Shown one piece after another: positions 1-7,152 of a stretch of DNA of 29,450 nucleotides. The DNA is taken from assembly GCA_014239355.1 (NCBI GenBank), contig JAAZYZ010000089.1, positions 1-29,450 of the forward strand. Reading direction: 5' to 3'. Each line of letters begins with the position of its first letter. Position 1 is the stretch's first letter. Under the pieces are notes generated by a model. It did no database searches. It had not been told where the DNA came from and saw only the letters and a program-made list of their open reading frames with translations. The stretch is from Fidelibacterota bacterium (GTDB lineage Bacteria > Marinisomatota > Marinisomatia > SCGC-AAA003-L08 > TMED6). A program made the translations under genes and the position numbers.

Positions 1-174
1 ATTCCATTTAATTATATTGGTAATGAATATACAAGGCCTAATGAGGAGCGTATTGAAAATTTTTTAAAAATCATCCATCAACATCATAAAGGGTTTAGAA
101 TACTTGTGAGGTGGAGTAAAGGGGTTGATATTAATGCAGGATGCGGTCAATTAGCAACGAAGGGAATAACATAG
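1..174 (+). CDS. rlmN: 23S rRNA/tRNA adenine-C2 methyltransferase RlmN, C-terminal fragment
   Basis: An open frame enters from the left edge and ends at TAG 172-174, giving the last 57 residues of a protein. The tail reads VRWSKGVDINAGCGQL, matching the conserved C-terminal VR-SKG-DI-AGCGQL segment of RlmN, where the Cys is the one that forms the methyl-carrying intermediate. RlmN is a radical-SAM enzyme that methylates C2 of A2503 in 23S rRNA and A37 in some tRNAs. The radical-SAM CxxxCxxC part lies outside the window, so completeness cannot be judged. The next gene starts two bases after the stop, implying co-transcription with the nucleoside phosphorylase. Confidence 0.9.
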   Translation: MPFNYIGNEYTRPNEERIENFLKIIHQHHKGFRILVRWSKGVDINAGCGQLATKGIT

Positions 175-175
175 T

Positions 176-943
176 GTGAATAATATTGTTAATTATATTA
201 AGGATCAAATTAAAAATTCAATTGACATAGCTGTTGTGACTGGCTCTGGACTGTCTGATATAAAAAATATTTTAGAAGATTCTAAAGTTATTAACTATTC
301 TGATATTCCTGGATATTTTAACACTACGGTTAAAGGTCATGATGGAGCTTTTCATTTTGGAAATTTTAAGGGTAATAATATTGTAATTGCTGTCGGAAGA
401 TTTCATTATTATGAGGGGCTTACATTTGAAGAAGTGGGCCTACCTATTCAAGTTTTTAGTAAGTTAGGATGCCAAAAAATTATTTTAACTAATTCAGCTG
501 GATGTCTTCAAAGTTCATGGGATTTAGGCGATGTTATGATAGTTTCAGGTCATTATGATTTTACATTTAAAAATGGTGCTCAAAATCCTGAAATTATAAT
601 GGGAAATAAATATTATAATAATGATTTAATTAAACAGGCTTTTAGTATTAATGCAAATCTACGAATAGGTAATTATGGTTGGGTTTTAGGGCCTATGTAT
701 GAAACAATTTCAGAAATAGATAATATGAAACAGCATGGTGTTAATGCGGTTGGAATGTCTACTGTTCCAGAAGTAATTATGGCTCATAAACTACAAATTG
801 ATCTGATAGTATTATCACTTATGTCTAATTATGCTGTAGGATTAACTGATGACCAATTAAACCATCAAACTGTATTAGATAATTCTGTAAAATATAATGA
901 AAATTTTAAATTGTTATTAATTTCAATTTTATCTAACATTTGA
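176..943 (+). CDS. punA: Purine nucleoside phosphorylase (trimeric PNP/MTAP family)
   Basis: This 255-residue protein fits the trimeric purine nucleoside phosphorylase family, which splits purine (deoxy)nucleosides with phosphate to give base and (deoxy)ribose-1-phosphate in cytoplasmic salvage. Visible signatures are the phosphate-loop GSGL near residues 23-26, RFHYYEG at 75-81 with the conserved His77, TNSAG at 105-109, GPMYET at 172-177 whose Glu contacts the purine, GMSTVPE at 193-199 and SNYAVG at 217-222 with the catalytic-type Asn218. The NHIN-like segment usual after the GDV strand is replaced by SGHYDFT, so the substrate range could differ from classic inosine/guanosine enzymes. The start is GTG, two bases after the rlmN stop, with a GAAGGGAA purine stretch about 10 bases upstream inside the rlmN end. 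Length is slightly under the usual 270. Confidence 0.9.
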   Translation: MNNIVNYIKDQIKNSIDIAVVTGSGLSDIKNILEDSKVINYSDIPGYFNTTVKGHDGAFHFGNFKGNNIVIAVGRFHYYEGLTFEEVGLPIQVFSKLGCQKIILTNSAGCLQSSWDLGDVMIVSGHYDFTFKNGAQNPEIIMGNKYYNNDLIKQAFSINANLRIGNYGWVLGPMYETISEIDNMKQHGVNAVGMSTVPEVIMAHKLQIDLIVLSLMSNYAVGLTDDQLNHQTVLDNSVKYNENFKLLLISILSNI

Positions 944-970
944 TATAGAATTATTAGGAGGAATTAAAAT

Positions 971-1735
971 ATGAATAGACATTTATCATTCAGAAGTGGA
1001 AATCCAGCACTTTCACAAAAAACATTTTCTAATTTTACATTAGCTGATGAAAGTCGTATGACTTTAGAAGGGACTGTAAATAAAACTATTTTATCACTTT
1101 TATTACTTATGATTTCAGGTGCTTATACATATAAAACATGGATTCCAGATCATGGTTCTACATTAATGTATTTAGGGATGTTTGGAGGGTTTATTTTAGC
1201 CATAGCAACTATATTTAGACCGACATGGGCGCCTATCACGGTTCCTATATATGCAATTTTAAAAGGATTGTCTGTTGGTATTATCTCAAGAATTTATAGT
1301 GATTATTTAGGGTATCCAGGTATAGTAGAACAAGCTTTATCAATCACATTTGGAATTTTAGGATGCTTGCTTTTTGCTTATAAAACTAGAATTATTAAGC
1401 CCACTGAAAATTTTAAATTGGGGGTATTTGCTGCTACGGGAGGAATTTTTTTAGTATATTTCGGAAGTTTAATATATAGTTTTTTTACTGGAGCACCATT
1501 TGGAGTTATGAATGCTCAAAATGGCAGTTTAATTAGCATAGGATTTAGTTTATTTGTAGTTGTAATAGCATCACTCAATTTAGTTTTAGATTTTGATTTT
1601 ATCGAGGAAGGTGCTGAGAAAGGTGCTCCTAAATATATGGAATGGTATGGCGCTTTCGGGTTATTAGTTACTCTTATATGGTTATATCTTGAAATATTAA
1701 GATTATTAGCAAAATTAAACTCTAGAAGGAATTAG
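971..1735 (+). CDS. Bax inhibitor-1/YccA-family membrane protein
   Basis: This is a 254-residue multispanning membrane protein. The N-terminal segment with SGNPALSQKTF matches the cytoplasmic lead of the bacterial Bax inhibitor-1/YccA subfamily. About seven hydrophobic segments follow, between residues 38 and 248. Family members (YetJ, YccA) act as pH-sensitive Ca2+ leak channels or modulators of membrane proteolysis; the role here is inferred from family only. An unusually good Shine-Dalgarno AGGAGG lies at 957-962, nine bases before the ATG. It follows the phosphorylase gene by 27 bases and probably shares its transcript. A strong hairpin with a T-run lies about 60 bases downstream. Confidence 0.88.
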   Translation: MNRHLSFRSGNPALSQKTFSNFTLADESRMTLEGTVNKTILSLLLLMISGAYTYKTWIPDHGSTLMYLGMFGGFILAIATIFRPTWAPITVPIYAILKGLSVGIISRIYSDYLGYPGIVEQALSITFGILGCLLFAYKTRIIKPTENFKLGVFAATGGIFLVYFGSLIYSFFTGAPFGVMNAQNGSLISIGFSLFVVVIASLNLVLDFDFIEEGAEKGAPKYMEWYGAFGLLVTLIWLYLEILRLLAKLNSRRN

Positions 1736-1763
1736 GGCCTAAAGTATTACTTTAAATAAAATC

Positions 1764-1792
1764 TTGTTTTAATTATTAATTTATTGTTAAAT
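1764..1792 (+). promoter_or_regulatory. Candidate sigma70-like promoter for the small membrane-protein pair
   Basis: TTGTTT (1764-1769) and TTAAAT (1787-1792) are separated by 17 bases in a gap free of coding sequence. A start site about 7 bases downstream would fall at 1799-1803, exactly at the foot of the hairpin. In such AT-rich DNA chance matches are common. The main support is that only 23 bases separate the hairpin T-run from the next ATG, leaving no room for a promoter after it. Confidence 0.35.
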
Positions 1793-1798
1793 TATGTC

Positions 1799-1835
1799 CC
1801 GGGTGGAAGAATTAATACTTTCCCCGGTTTTTTTT
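1799..1835 (+). terminator. Strong rho-independent terminator or leader attenuator
   Basis: CCGGG-T-GGAAG (1799-1809) pairs with CTTTCCCCGG (1818-1827): ten pairs, one G-T, with a single bulged T and an 8-base AATTAATA loop, followed directly by eight T residues (1828-1835). It is one of the most GC-rich short patches in the area. It can end the rlmN-punA-BI-1 transcript. It also sits in the 5' leader of the small-protein genes if they start upstream of it. Confidence 0.85.
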
Positions 1836-1858
1836 AATAACTAAAAGGAGAAAAAACA

Positions 1859-2068
1859 ATGAAGAACATGGCAACTGTTGTAGGTGATGTAGCACAATCG
1901 CTAATCGCTCTTTTCAAAGGCCTAGTTGTTGCATCTGTTTTTGCAGCTATCTTATTCGCGGTTCCTTGGAACGGCCTTGATGGTACAATGGCACTAGTAA
2001 GCAAATTCTTAAATGGTGGCTTAACTGGTCTATTAACATTGCTTCTACTTGCTTCTTGGATGAAATAG
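1859..2068 (+). CDS. Small two-helix membrane protein, first of a tandem homologous pair
   Basis: I do not recognise this 69-residue protein. It has a short amphipathic N-terminus, a hydrophobic helix around residues 18-37, a short loop with VPWNGLDG, and a second helix around 53-67 ending LLLLASWMK. It aligns without gaps over its whole length to the next gene product (22 of 69 positions identical). Shared features are the K20-x-LV start of helix 1, ILF in its end, and G-L-x-G-L ... LL-x-SW-x-K at the C-terminus. Translation signals are strong (AAAAGGAG at 1843-1850). The first 60 bases of the gene are about 43% G+C, well above neighbouring genes, and codon choice is varied, which suggests high expression. 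Two-helix architecture is also seen in holins, ring-forming subunits and small respiratory proteins, but nothing identifies one of these. Confidence 0.8.
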   Translation: MKNMATVVGDVAQSLIALFKGLVVASVFAAILFAVPWNGLDGTMALVSKFLNGGLTGLLTLLLLASWMK

Positions 2069-2099
2069 ATCCTATAACTATTAATTTAGAAGGAGTAAT

Positions 2100-2318
2100 A
2101 TGAAAAAAGTAGCAGCAGAACTAACTAGCTGGATATCAACTTTCGTTGATCTACTAAAAGTTCTAGTAACTTTAGGAGTAGTTGTAGGGATCTTATTTGA
2201 TGATTACTTTGGTGTAATTGCCAATATAGGTGAAATTATGACTAAATTAGGTCAAGAAGGTTTAGCTGGTTTAGTAGCACTGGTCTTACTAGTTTCGTGG
2301 TATAAAGCTGGTAAGTAA
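2100..2318 (+). CDS. Small two-helix membrane protein, second of a tandem homologous pair
   Basis: This 72-residue protein is homologous to the preceding one along its full length, with three extra C-terminal residues (AGK). Helix 1 spans about residues 18-36 and helix 2 about 54-68. The loop differs most: this copy carries an acidic DDYF at the end of helix 1 where the first copy has AVPW. Such a difference would suit two non-identical subunits of one assembly rather than simple redundancy. It starts 31 bases after the first gene with its own strong AGAAGGAG (2088-2095), so both are probably made from one message in comparable amounts. A perfect 11-bp terminator hairpin follows. The function is unknown. 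Confidence 0.8.
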   Translation: MKKVAAELTSWISTFVDLLKVLVTLGVVVGILFDDYFGVIANIGEIMTKLGQEGLAGLVALVLLVSWYKAGK

Positions 2319-2380
2319 GGAATAAGATAAGTCCTGGGGGGATTAAGTTGTATAAATTTCTCCTTTGGGAAAAGCTTGTC

Positions 2381-2417
2381 AAGAAGGCTCTTCATTTATG
2401 GAGAGCCTTCTTATTTT
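2381..2417 (+). terminator. Rho-independent terminator after the small-protein pair
   Basis: AAGAAGGCTCT (2381-2391) pairs perfectly with AGAGCCTTCTT (2402-2412) around a 10-base loop, followed by ATTTT. The 3' arm covers the stop codon of the convergent DUF3108-like gene. The minus-strand side lacks a T-run, so the site is best read as a plus-strand terminator. The 60 bases before it, after the small ORF stop, contain a GGGGGG run but no gene I can support. Confidence 0.85.
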
Positions 2418-3082
2418 ATAGAAGCTTTTAGATTGGTCAAACCAGATTTAAATTGGCAAGTTTCAATTTCAGATTTATTAATAATTATTTTATTATTTCC
2501 ATCCTTTTTAAATAAAGCCCAAGTAAAAATATCAGTATGTTCAATGATAGCATTATTTACATTATTAATTAAATCAAACTTTAATGCAAATTCAAATTTT
2601 TCATTTATTTTAGATTTAGATAATCTGCAATTATAAATTAAACCTTCTCTTTCTACTAACATGCTATCTTGAATTAGATCAAAAGGTTTATTTGTCAAGT
2701 AATATAGCAATGAAAAAATATTAAAATAGTTTTCTGGGATAATAGTATCTGAGCCATTATATTTAATCATATTATCAGTATACTCTGTATATAGATGATT
2801 CACTACATTAGGTTGAAAAGTAGATTTCTTAAAGGATAAAATCTGGAGTGTATTTTGATCTATAATAGTTTCATATATATTGTCCACTTTAAATATAGTT
2901 GATGTTAATTTATTAGTTTTTGTTTTATAGCCTAACTTAATAGCAGCTTTATTATGATAGATTGTATCTTGAATATTAATAATCACATCTGCCATAGGAA
3001 TTCCATATAAGCTCACAGAATATTCTTTAATAGATGCTGTCAGTAGATTTAATAATAATAATATTAAATAATATTTTTTCAT
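2411..3082 (-). CDS. Exported DUF3108-like protein
   Basis: This 223-residue protein begins with a short basic end and a leucine-rich hydrophobic stretch (MKKYYLILLLLNLLTAS), a likely Sec signal peptide. The mature part is beta-rich, with an early YGIPMADVIINI segment like the Y-x-G-IP-A-x-A motif that opens DUF3108 periplasmic proteins. The family is thought to form a beta-sheet fold in the envelope; its biochemical role is unknown. An upstream ATG at 3088 would add two residues, but the 3082 ATG overlaps the preceding stop as ATGA, the usual coupled arrangement. It is the last gene of the long minus-strand run, directly after two glycosyltransferases, which hints at an envelope-glycan role. 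DUF3108 membership is judged by eye. Confidence 0.7.
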   Translation of the reverse strand: MKKYYLILLLLNLLTASIKEYSVSLYGIPMADVIINIQDTIYHNKAAIKLGYKTKTNKLTSTIFKVDNIYETIIDQNTLQILSFKKSTFQPNVVNHLYTEYTDNMIKYNGSDTIIPENYFNIFSLLYYLTNKPFDLIQDSMLVEREGLIYNCRLSKSKINEKFEFALKFDLINNVNNAIIEHTDIFTWALFKKDGNNKIIINKSEIETCQFKSGLTNLKASIK

Positions 3083-4191
3083 TTCCATTGTACACTTAAA
3101 AACGGAGCTAATCCACCAAATATAATTACATAAAATGGATGGATTATCATTAAAAATACAAAATATAACAATTTGAAATGAATCTTAATCTTAGACATAT
3201 ATTTACTAATTAATATTATTTCAGCAATAGACTTTATTAATAAAGGGATAAACCAGAATAATATTTGAGTATTTATAAATTGTAATATTGATATTGCACA
3301 CATTAAGTTTATAAAATATAAGCATGGCAAGATAATTTTCACTTCATTTGGTGTAGATAAATTATAATAAAGCAAACCTTTTGATGCATATCTTAATCTT
3401 TGTAAATATAGTGATTTAATTGATTGTGGGATTGTAGAAGAGACTAATGAATCATAATTTGCGATGTATTTTATATCCCATTTTGTCTGTGTAGTAATTT
3501 TATGTAATAATAAATCGTCATCACCAGAATTAATGTGTGAAATATTACTATACCCTTCAATTTCTTGGAACACTCTTTTTCTATATGCAATATTTCGTGC
3601 AGTGCAGGATAGATATAGTTGGCGTTTTGAATTTGCATATGAAAAACTTTCTTGTGCGATACTTTCTAATTTTAATAATTCATTAACAAAATTATTCTTA
3701 ATTCCCATATAAGATGGACCTGCTACAAAGCCTATATTCTTATTTTCAAATGGTATTGCCATACTTTCAATCCATTTTTCATTATGTTGGCAATCTGCAT
3801 CTGTTTGCAATATAATTTCACCTGTTGCTTCTTTAATACATTCATTCAAAGCCCATTTTTTAGGAGACCAATTGATTTCTGTTTTTTCTATATTAATAAC
3901 TTTTAGATTATTGCATTCCTTTTTAAGAGAGTTTAATTTTTTTAAAGTGTCATCAGTAGATCTATCATTAGCAATAATAATTTCAAATTTATTATTTGGA
4001 TATGTTTGTTTTTGAAGTCCTCTGATTAATGCTTTTATATTATGTGATTCATTACGAGCAGAAATAATTATTGAAATATCTGGTTCATCTTTTTTCCTAA
4101 AAGTATTATTTTCTAAGAATAAAGGTTCTGCAATCCATATGATATATATGAGGTATATAAATATTGTGATATAAATTAAAAATGATAGCAT
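3079..4191 (-). CDS. Membrane-associated family 2 glycosyltransferase (distal copy)
   Basis: This 370-residue protein has an N-terminal membrane helix (about 3-20), a GT-A catalytic domain (about 38-270) and two to four hydrophobic C-terminal segments. Catalytic marks of GT2 are ISARNE at 44-49, NDRSTD at 75-80, the metal/nucleotide-sugar DAD at 131-133, GDDDLL at 223-228 and a QRLRY variant of the Q-x-x-RW motif at 264-268. Such enzymes use nucleotide-sugars on the cytoplasmic face to build or extend lipid-linked or exported glycans. It resembles the gene directly upstream in layout, suggesting an old duplication. In QRLRY a Tyr replaces the usual Trp of processive synthases, so chain-forming activity is uncertain. 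Its stop overlaps the start of the DUF3108-like gene. Confidence 0.85.
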   Translation of the reverse strand: MLSFLIYITIFIYLIYIIWIAEPLFLENNTFRKKDEPDISIIISARNESHNIKALIRGLQKQTYPNNKFEIIIANDRSTDDTLKKLNSLKKECNNLKVINIEKTEINWSPKKWALNECIKEATGEIILQTDADCQHNEKWIESMAIPFENKNIGFVAGPSYMGIKNNFVNELLKLESIAQESFSYANSKRQLYLSCTARNIAYRKRVFQEIEGYSNISHINSGDDDLLLHKITTQTKWDIKYIANYDSLVSSTIPQSIKSLYLQRLRYASKGLLYYNLSTPNEVKIILPCLYFINLMCAISILQFINTQILFWFIPLLIKSIAEIILISKYMSKIKIHFKLLYFVFLMIIHPFYVIIFGGLAPFLSVQWK

Positions 4192-4197
4192 ATAATG

Positions 4198-5322
4198 TTA
4201 TTTTTGCCCTCTCCATCCAATAAATTGAACAAAAAAACTTCCAATTCCCATAAAGACAACATAAGGAATTTCTAAAATAAACCAATATAAAAATCCAATT
4301 AGATTAGCTCTAAATTTTAATTTTATCCCACCAGTTATATATAAAAATAATTCTAATATTAATTTCATAATTAATATTAGATAAAATAATTTTGAATAAT
4401 TAAATATATTAAGAGTTAAAAGGTCTAATAATAATAAAAGAATTATCATATTAGTCATAAATGTAGATAGGCTGACTATAAATAATGTTTTATTATAATT
4501 CCACATTACTTTTAAATCAGCTGCCCATCGAATTCGTTGTTTAATAAAAGAGCATAATTTATTTTCAATTCTAGATATTACAAAAGATTGCGGGTTATCA
4601 TTAAATACTACTTTTATATTGTGTTTAATACATAATTGTAAAAACAATGTATCATCTCCTTGAATTGAGTCCAATATATCTAAAAATCCAACTTTTTCAT
4701 ATAATTGTTTTCTATATGCTTGATTTTGTCCAATAGAAGCAAATGGCACATTTAAATTACACATTCCTCTTGCTACATAGAACAACATCATTAAATCTAT
4801 TTTTTGAAACCATGAAATTATATTATTAGTTGTATTAATTTTAGAAACTCCAATTACATAATCAACTTCCAGATCAAATGATTGTGACATAGATGTAACC
4901 CATGTCTTGGGCAATCTGCAATCTACATCTGTAAATAATAGAATATCAAAATTTGCAGCTTTAATACCAGCATCCAGCGCTTTTTTCTTAAACTTTAATT
5001 TAGGATTACCATTAGTGGAAGATATATATTTAAAATGATGATTTTTATTTTCAAATTTTTTAATAATTTTTTTAGAATCATCTATTGATTCATCATTAAC
5101 AATAATAAATTCAATCTCACCTTGATAATTTTGATTTTCTAAATCTTGTAATAGATTAGGCAAAGATAAAGTGCCATTTTTTACTGCGACAATCACGGAA
5201 ACAGGTTCTAAGTTATTATTTCTGTACAGTTTATTTTTTTTGATATTTCCTATTATATAAAATATTAGAGAAAGGCAATAAATGACTAGAAAGATTAAAA
5301 TGATAGGAATAATTATCATCAT
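4198..5322 (-). CDS. Membrane-associated family 2 glycosyltransferase (proximal copy)
   Basis: This 374-residue paralog of the next gene has an N-terminal helix (about 3-25), a GT-A domain and about three C-terminal hydrophobic segments. Motifs are VAVKNG at 45-50, NDESIDD at 76-82, DVD at 132-134, GDD at 222-224 and QRIRW at 262-266, a full Q-x-x-RW signature. That motif is known from processive or membrane GT2 enzymes such as cellulose and hyaluronan synthases and ceramide glucosyltransferases. The natural acceptor cannot be read from sequence. Six bases separate its stop from the second copy's ATG. A 20-codon ORF fills the gap between it and the upstream beta-synthase-like gene. Confidence 0.86.
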   Translation of the reverse strand: MMIIIPIILIFLVIYCLSLIFYIIGNIKKNKLYRNNNLEPVSVIVAVKNGTLSLPNLLQDLENQNYQGEIEFIIVNDESIDDSKKIIKKFENKNHHFKYISSTNGNPKLKFKKKALDAGIKAANFDILLFTDVDCRLPKTWVTSMSQSFDLEVDYVIGVSKINTTNNIISWFQKIDLMMLFYVARGMCNLNVPFASIGQNQAYRKQLYEKVGFLDILDSIQGDDTLFLQLCIKHNIKVVFNDNPQSFVISRIENKLCSFIKQRIRWAADLKVMWNYNKTLFIVSLSTFMTNMIILLLLLDLLTLNIFNYSKLFYLILIMKLILELFLYITGGIKLKFRANLIGFLYWFILEIPYVVFMGIGSFFVQFIGWRGQK

Positions 5323-5325
5323 TAT

Positions 5326-5388
5326 TTAGAGTAATGTAGTTGCTATTGTGAAGTAGGCCATTACTCCCAAAATATCAAAGCCTGCCAT
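5326..5388 (-). CDS. Possible 20-residue hydrophobic micro-ORF
   Basis: An ATG at 5388-5386 opens one base after the TAA of the cystathionine beta-synthase-like gene and reads 20 codons to TAA at 5328-5326, three bases before the glycosyltransferase ATG. The product begins MAGFDILGVMAYF and ends TIATTLL, hydrophobic enough for a short membrane peptide. Its codons include GGC, GCC, TAC and CTC, less AT-biased than its neighbours. It exactly bridges two genes and could be a real small protein, a coupling peptide that carries ribosomes to the next start, or chance. Confidence 0.35.
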   Translation of the reverse strand: MAGFDILGVMAYFTIATTLL

Positions 5389-5389
5389 T

Positions 5390-6346
5390 TTATTTTGCCT
5401 TAAAGTTATGTTCTATCATCCATTCATCATTTACGAATTTGCTTAAATAATTTCTAATTGAATCAGGCAACATCACTAAACATTTTTGATTTTCACCTAA
5501 ATCTTTGGCTGCTTCTATTCCTGCCCATGTTGCAGTTCCACATGACCCTCCAATTAGTAGCCCTTCCATTTTAATTAGATTTCTTGCTGTTTCAAAAGAA
5601 TCATCATCGCTGACTTTAACATATTTGTCTACTAAATTATTATCAAGTACATCTGGGAAAAAGTCATATCCAATTCCTTCCACCTGATAGGGGTATACTT
5701 CATCTCCTCCACCAAGAATTGATCCATAAGGGTCAGCACCTATAACTTTTATATTAGGATATTCTTCCTTAAGTCTTTTTGCTAAACCTGTGATTGTCCC
5801 GCCTGTACCAACACCACACACAATCATATCCAAACCATCTGGAAAATCATCAATAATTTCTTGTGCTGTATATTTATAATGTGCGTTCGGATTATTAATG
5901 TTTGCATATTGATCTAAAATATGAGAATTGGGTATTTCTTTATTTAATTTTTTAGCTACGCCAATAAGACTATCAGGGTCATTCCAGGCTGCTTCTGTTC
6001 TTGTGCGAATTACTTTTGCTCCTAGCGCTTTTAATACGTCTTCTTTTTCTTGACTCATTTTTTTAGGCATTGTTATAATCATTTTATAGCCCATTACTGC
6101 GGCAGCAAGTGCTAAACCAATACCTGTATTTCCAGATGTAGGTTCAATCAATGTGTCTCCAGGTTTAATTTTACCTTCTTTCTCAGCTTCAACAACCATA
6201 TTGTAACCAATACGATCCTTAACTGACCCCCCAGGATTGAATAATTCACATTTAACATACAAATTACATTTTAAATCTGGCGCAATTTTATTTAATTTAA
6301 TTATTGGGGTTTTCCCAATTGTAGACAATATATTATCATGTATCAT
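5390..6346 (-). CDS. PLP-dependent cystathionine beta-synthase-like / cysteine synthase enzyme
   Basis: This 318-residue enzyme is of the fold-type II PLP family. PLP would bind Lys43 in GGSVKDR, with the substrate loop TSGNTG at about 70-75 and the phosphate-binding GTGGT near 180. The C-terminal half is closer to cystathionine beta-synthases than to CysK: it carries DPYGSILGGG, VEGIGYDF, EGLLIGGSCG and LPDSIRNYLSKF, the last two being typical of the CBS catalytic core. The C-terminal regulatory CBS-pair domain and the N-terminal heme region of animal enzymes are absent. The expected reaction is serine (or O-acetylserine) plus homocysteine (or sulfide) to cystathionine (or cysteine). No cystathionine gamma-lyase lies nearby, so the physiological reaction is not settled. 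Confidence 0.88.
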   Translation of the reverse strand: MIHDNILSTIGKTPIIKLNKIAPDLKCNLYVKCELFNPGGSVKDRIGYNMVVEAEKEGKIKPGDTLIEPTSGNTGIGLALAAAVMGYKMIITMPKKMSQEKEDVLKALGAKVIRTRTEAAWNDPDSLIGVAKKLNKEIPNSHILDQYANINNPNAHYKYTAQEIIDDFPDGLDMIVCGVGTGGTITGLAKRLKEEYPNIKVIGADPYGSILGGGDEVYPYQVEGIGYDFFPDVLDNNLVDKYVKVSDDDSFETARNLIKMEGLLIGGSCGTATWAGIEAAKDLGENQKCLVMLPDSIRNYLSKFVNDEWMIEHNFKAK

Positions 6347-6384
6347 AAGGTTTCTTCTTTTTTTGTGTGTGAAAGACTTTTGTT

Positions 6385-7152
6385 CTATTTTTTACTGAGA
6401 TAATGTATTACAATCGAGCCTGCTTCTGCAACATTTAAACTTTCCATTTTTCCTTTTCCAGGAATGTGAATTTGTTGTGATATTTTTTTAAAATTATTTG
6501 ATATTCCTTTACTTTCATTACCTAAAATTAGTGCCCAATTTTGAGTTTTTAATTTTATTGTTTCAATATTTTTTCCTTTTAAGTCTGCCGCCAAGACTTC
6601 ATATTCATAGTTTGTTAAATATTGAGTAATATTATTAATTGATCCTTTATATATATTTTCCATGTGAAAGTGCGCCCCCATACCAGATCTTACTGTTTTA
6701 GGGTTATATAATTCTACACTATTATTTGTTATTACTATATTGTAGCAACCAAACCAACTACAGGTTCGTAATATTGTGCCCATATTTCCTGGGTCAGATA
6801 TTCCATCTAAAATAATTAAAGGTTTTTGAAGACAACTATCTACATTCTCTATATTTTTTAGATTTGGGTATTCTAATAATGCAAATATTTGTTGCGAGTT
6901 TTTTGTATCTGAAATTCTTTCAGCATCTCTTACTGTACATACAGATAATTCAATATTATTTTTTTTTGATTGCATTCGAATTTCATCAAAGCTTTCAATT
7001 TTAGTAGAATAAATAATTTGTTTGATAGGTTGATTATGTTTGAGCGCTTCTAGTATTAATTTTTCACCTTCAATTACAAACTCATGATTTAGAATTCTAA
7101 ACTTTTTTTGTTTTAATGAAACTAGATATTTGATTTCTTTTTTTAATATCAT
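6385..7152 (-). CDS. TrmH/SpoU-family RNA 2'-O-methyltransferase
   Basis: This 255-residue protein carries the three SPOUT knot motifs: motif 1 DPGNMGTILRTCSWFG (about 119-134), motif 2 LILGNESKGIS, and motif 3 IPGKGKMESLNVAEAGSI. A substrate-binding N-terminal domain (about 1-100) with the E-G-x-x-L-I-x-E-A pattern precedes them. These enzymes are dimers that put a 2'-O-methyl group on ribose in 23S rRNA or tRNA using SAM; motif order and the N-terminal domain suggest an rRNA target, but not which nucleotide. The ATG follows the exonuclease gene's TAA with no gap, so translation is likely coupled. Confidence 0.88.
   Translation of the reverse strand: MILKKEIKYLVSLKQKKFRILNHEFVIEGEKLILEALKHNQPIKQIIYSTKIESFDEIRMQSKKNNIELSVCTVRDAERISDTKNSQQIFALLEYPNLKNIENVDSCLQKPLIILDGISDPGNMGTILRTCSWFGCYNIVITNNSVELYNPKTVRSGMGAHFHMENIYKGSINNITQYLTNYEYEVLAADLKGKNIETIKLKTQNWALILGNESKGISNNFKKISQQIHIPGKGKMESLNVAEAGSIVIHYLSKK

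Noticed and set aside
2376..2636. 86-codon ORF on the plus strand over the terminator
   Set aside because: It starts inside the hairpin and runs antisense to the DUF3108-like gene, with low-complexity product and no ribosome site; a shadow of the real gene.
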